From Sphingobacterium thalpophilum (GTDB taxonomy: Bacteria; Bacteroidota; Bacteroidia; Flavobacteriales; Flavobacteriaceae), in assembly GCA_943328865.2 (NCBI GenBank), contig CALQBR020000071.1, positions 1 to 6,951 of the forward strand: 6,951 nt of DNA. The letters are read 5' to 3'. The notes beneath the pieces are model-generated. The model was not told the origin of the DNA and ran no database searches. It was given only the letters and a program-made list of their open reading frames with translations. This document shows, piece by piece, positions 5,992-6,951 of this stretch. Positions within the stretch are counted from its first letter, which is position 1, and every line of letters begins with the position of its first letter. Both the position numbers and the translations under genes were made by a program.

Positions 5992-6951
5992 TTAGTTTTG
6001 TGCTTTGTCTTTAGAAGGAACGTAGTCTAAAATCAAACGTTGGTTTGGATTTAAATATTTTTTAGCAACGTCTCTGATGTCTTCTCTTGAGATCGAACGA
6101 TAGATTTTGATTTCGTCATTCACTAAATTTACATCTCCGTAAAGCATATAGTAAGTAGCTAAACTAGAAGCGATACCTTCTACACCAGAATTTTTATTTA
6201 CATATTGATTTTCAAAGGTGTTTTGTAACTTTTGATAATCTCTTTCAGAAATTAATTCTGTTTGAAGGTTTACGATCTCATCATCAATTTCTTTTAAAAT
6301 ACTCTCAGGAGTATTCGCTCCCATTGGCAAACCATAAATTAGATACACGCCATGGTCTTCTTGACTCACATTGAAAGCGCCTACTTGTAAAGCCAATTTT
6401 TTATCATCTACCAATTTTTTATATAATCTTGAGCTCTTTCCTTCGCTCAAAATAGTAGAGATCATGTCTAAAACTCTTGCTTCGCGGGTTTTCATAGAGG
6501 GAGTTCTGTAAGATGCAACAATCATTGGAATTTGAATGTTTGAATCTTCATAAGTTGCTTTGATGGTTTCTGTTATTGGTTCTTCAACAAAGGTTTCTCT
6601 TTTTATTGGGGTTCCTTTAGGGATACTACCATAATATTCTCCAATCCATTTTTTAGCTTGTTCGGTTTCAAAATCTCCAGCTACTACCAAAACGGCATTG
6701 TTAGGAATGTAGAATTTTTTGTTAAATGCTTGAAATTCCTCAAGAGTAGCAGCATCTAAGTGATCCATAGACCCAATTACGGTCCATTTGTAAGGGTGGT
6801 TTTTAAACATGTTTTTGTTTACCTCGCCTAGTAAAGCGCCATAAGGAGAGTTGTCATAACGCAATCTTTTTTCTTCCTTAACGACTTCATTTTGAGTTTT
6901 TACTCCAATTTCGTTGATAACAGGATGTAGCATACGTTCTGACTCCATCCA
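5992..6951 (-). CDS. M16-family zinc peptidase subunit, partial (N-terminal part lies beyond the window)
   Basis: The last 319 residues of an M16 (insulinase/pitrilysin) peptidase are visible. The frame is open through the right edge (a Trp codon at 6949-6951), so the ATG at 6946-6948 is internal and the true start with its HxxEH zinc motif lies outside. The visible part begins within the first M16 domain. NEVVKEEKRLR (codons near 6860-6890) is where the third zinc ligand, a Glu, is found in active members. It continues with NPNNAVLVVAGDF-like features (FYIPNNAVLVVAGDF) and the second M16 half from about 6520 downward. In that half the position usually occupied by the Arg/Tyr substrate motif reads SRLYKKLVDDKKLALQ, lacking both residues. 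This fits the catalytic partner of the downstream gene, which has the opposite pattern. The stop is 13 bases before that gene's ATG, so they form an operon. The protease role is inferred until the zinc motif is seen. Confidence 0.9.
   Translation of the reverse strand, partial: WMESERMLHPVINEIGVKTQNEVVKEEKRLRYDNSPYGALLGEVNKNMFKNHPYKWTVIGSMDHLDAATLEEFQAFNKKFYIPNNAVLVVAGDFETEQAKKWIGEYYGSIPKGTPIKRETFVEEPITETIKATYEDSNIQIPMIVASYRTPSMKTREARVLDMISTILSEGKSSRLYKKLVDDKKLALQVGAFNVSQEDHGVYLIYGLPMGANTPESILKEIDDEIVNLQTELISERDYQKLQNTFENQYVNKNSGVEGIASSLATYYMLYGDVNLVNDEIKIYRSISREDIRDVAKKYLNPNQRLILDYVPSKDKAQN

Noticed and set aside
6946..6948. ATG as the start of the right-hand M16 gene
   Set aside because: The frame stays open to the edge and the protein would lack most of the first M16 domain, so the gene is cut by the window rather than naturally short.

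Overview
The window looks like chromosomal DNA of a gliding member of the Bacteroidota, most likely Flavobacterium or a close relative. The evidence is the ssb-gldE-gldD cluster, the low GC content, the lack of Shine-Dalgarno sequences before the real genes, TTG start use, TAnnTTTG-like promoter boxes, and lipoprotein and M16 families typical of Flavobacteriia. The species cannot be named from sequence alone.

Layout. Positions 23-2359 hold three tightly packed plus-strand genes. These are ssb (single-stranded DNA-binding protein), gldE (CNNM/CorC-type membrane protein of the gliding machinery) and gldD (gliding-motility lipoprotein). The run ends at a strong dyad-symmetric hairpin (about 2375-2421). 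That hairpin also lies at the 3' end of a convergent minus-strand gene (2460-2885) for a small periplasmic lipoprotein with a heavy-metal-associated (HMA) domain. A divergent intergenic region (2886-3007) carries candidate promoters in both directions. It is followed by a plus-strand EamA/DMT-family transporter (3008-3874). This transporter converges on a minus-strand operon of two M16 (insulinase/pitrilysin) genes. The 684-residue downstream gene is complete (3924-5978). Its upstream partner is cut by the right edge (5992-6951). A hairpin at 3874-3901 separates the transporter from the operon. Positions 1-22 are too short to assign.

How the genes work together. gldE and gldD belong to the gliding machinery, which is linked to type IX secretion; ssb is a housekeeping neighbour in the same transcription run. 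The two M16 proteins look like a complementary heteromeric peptidase. The complete one has lost the zinc motif but keeps the Arg/Tyr substrate-binding motif. The partial one shows the reverse pattern for the part that is visible. The HMA lipoprotein and the transporter are independent single genes. No mobile element, CRISPR array, RNA gene or clear new defence system was found. The window is mostly ordinary core genome, with a few features worth a second look: the split M16 motifs and C-terminal fusion, the CxxxC metal site, and the odd hairpin after gldD.
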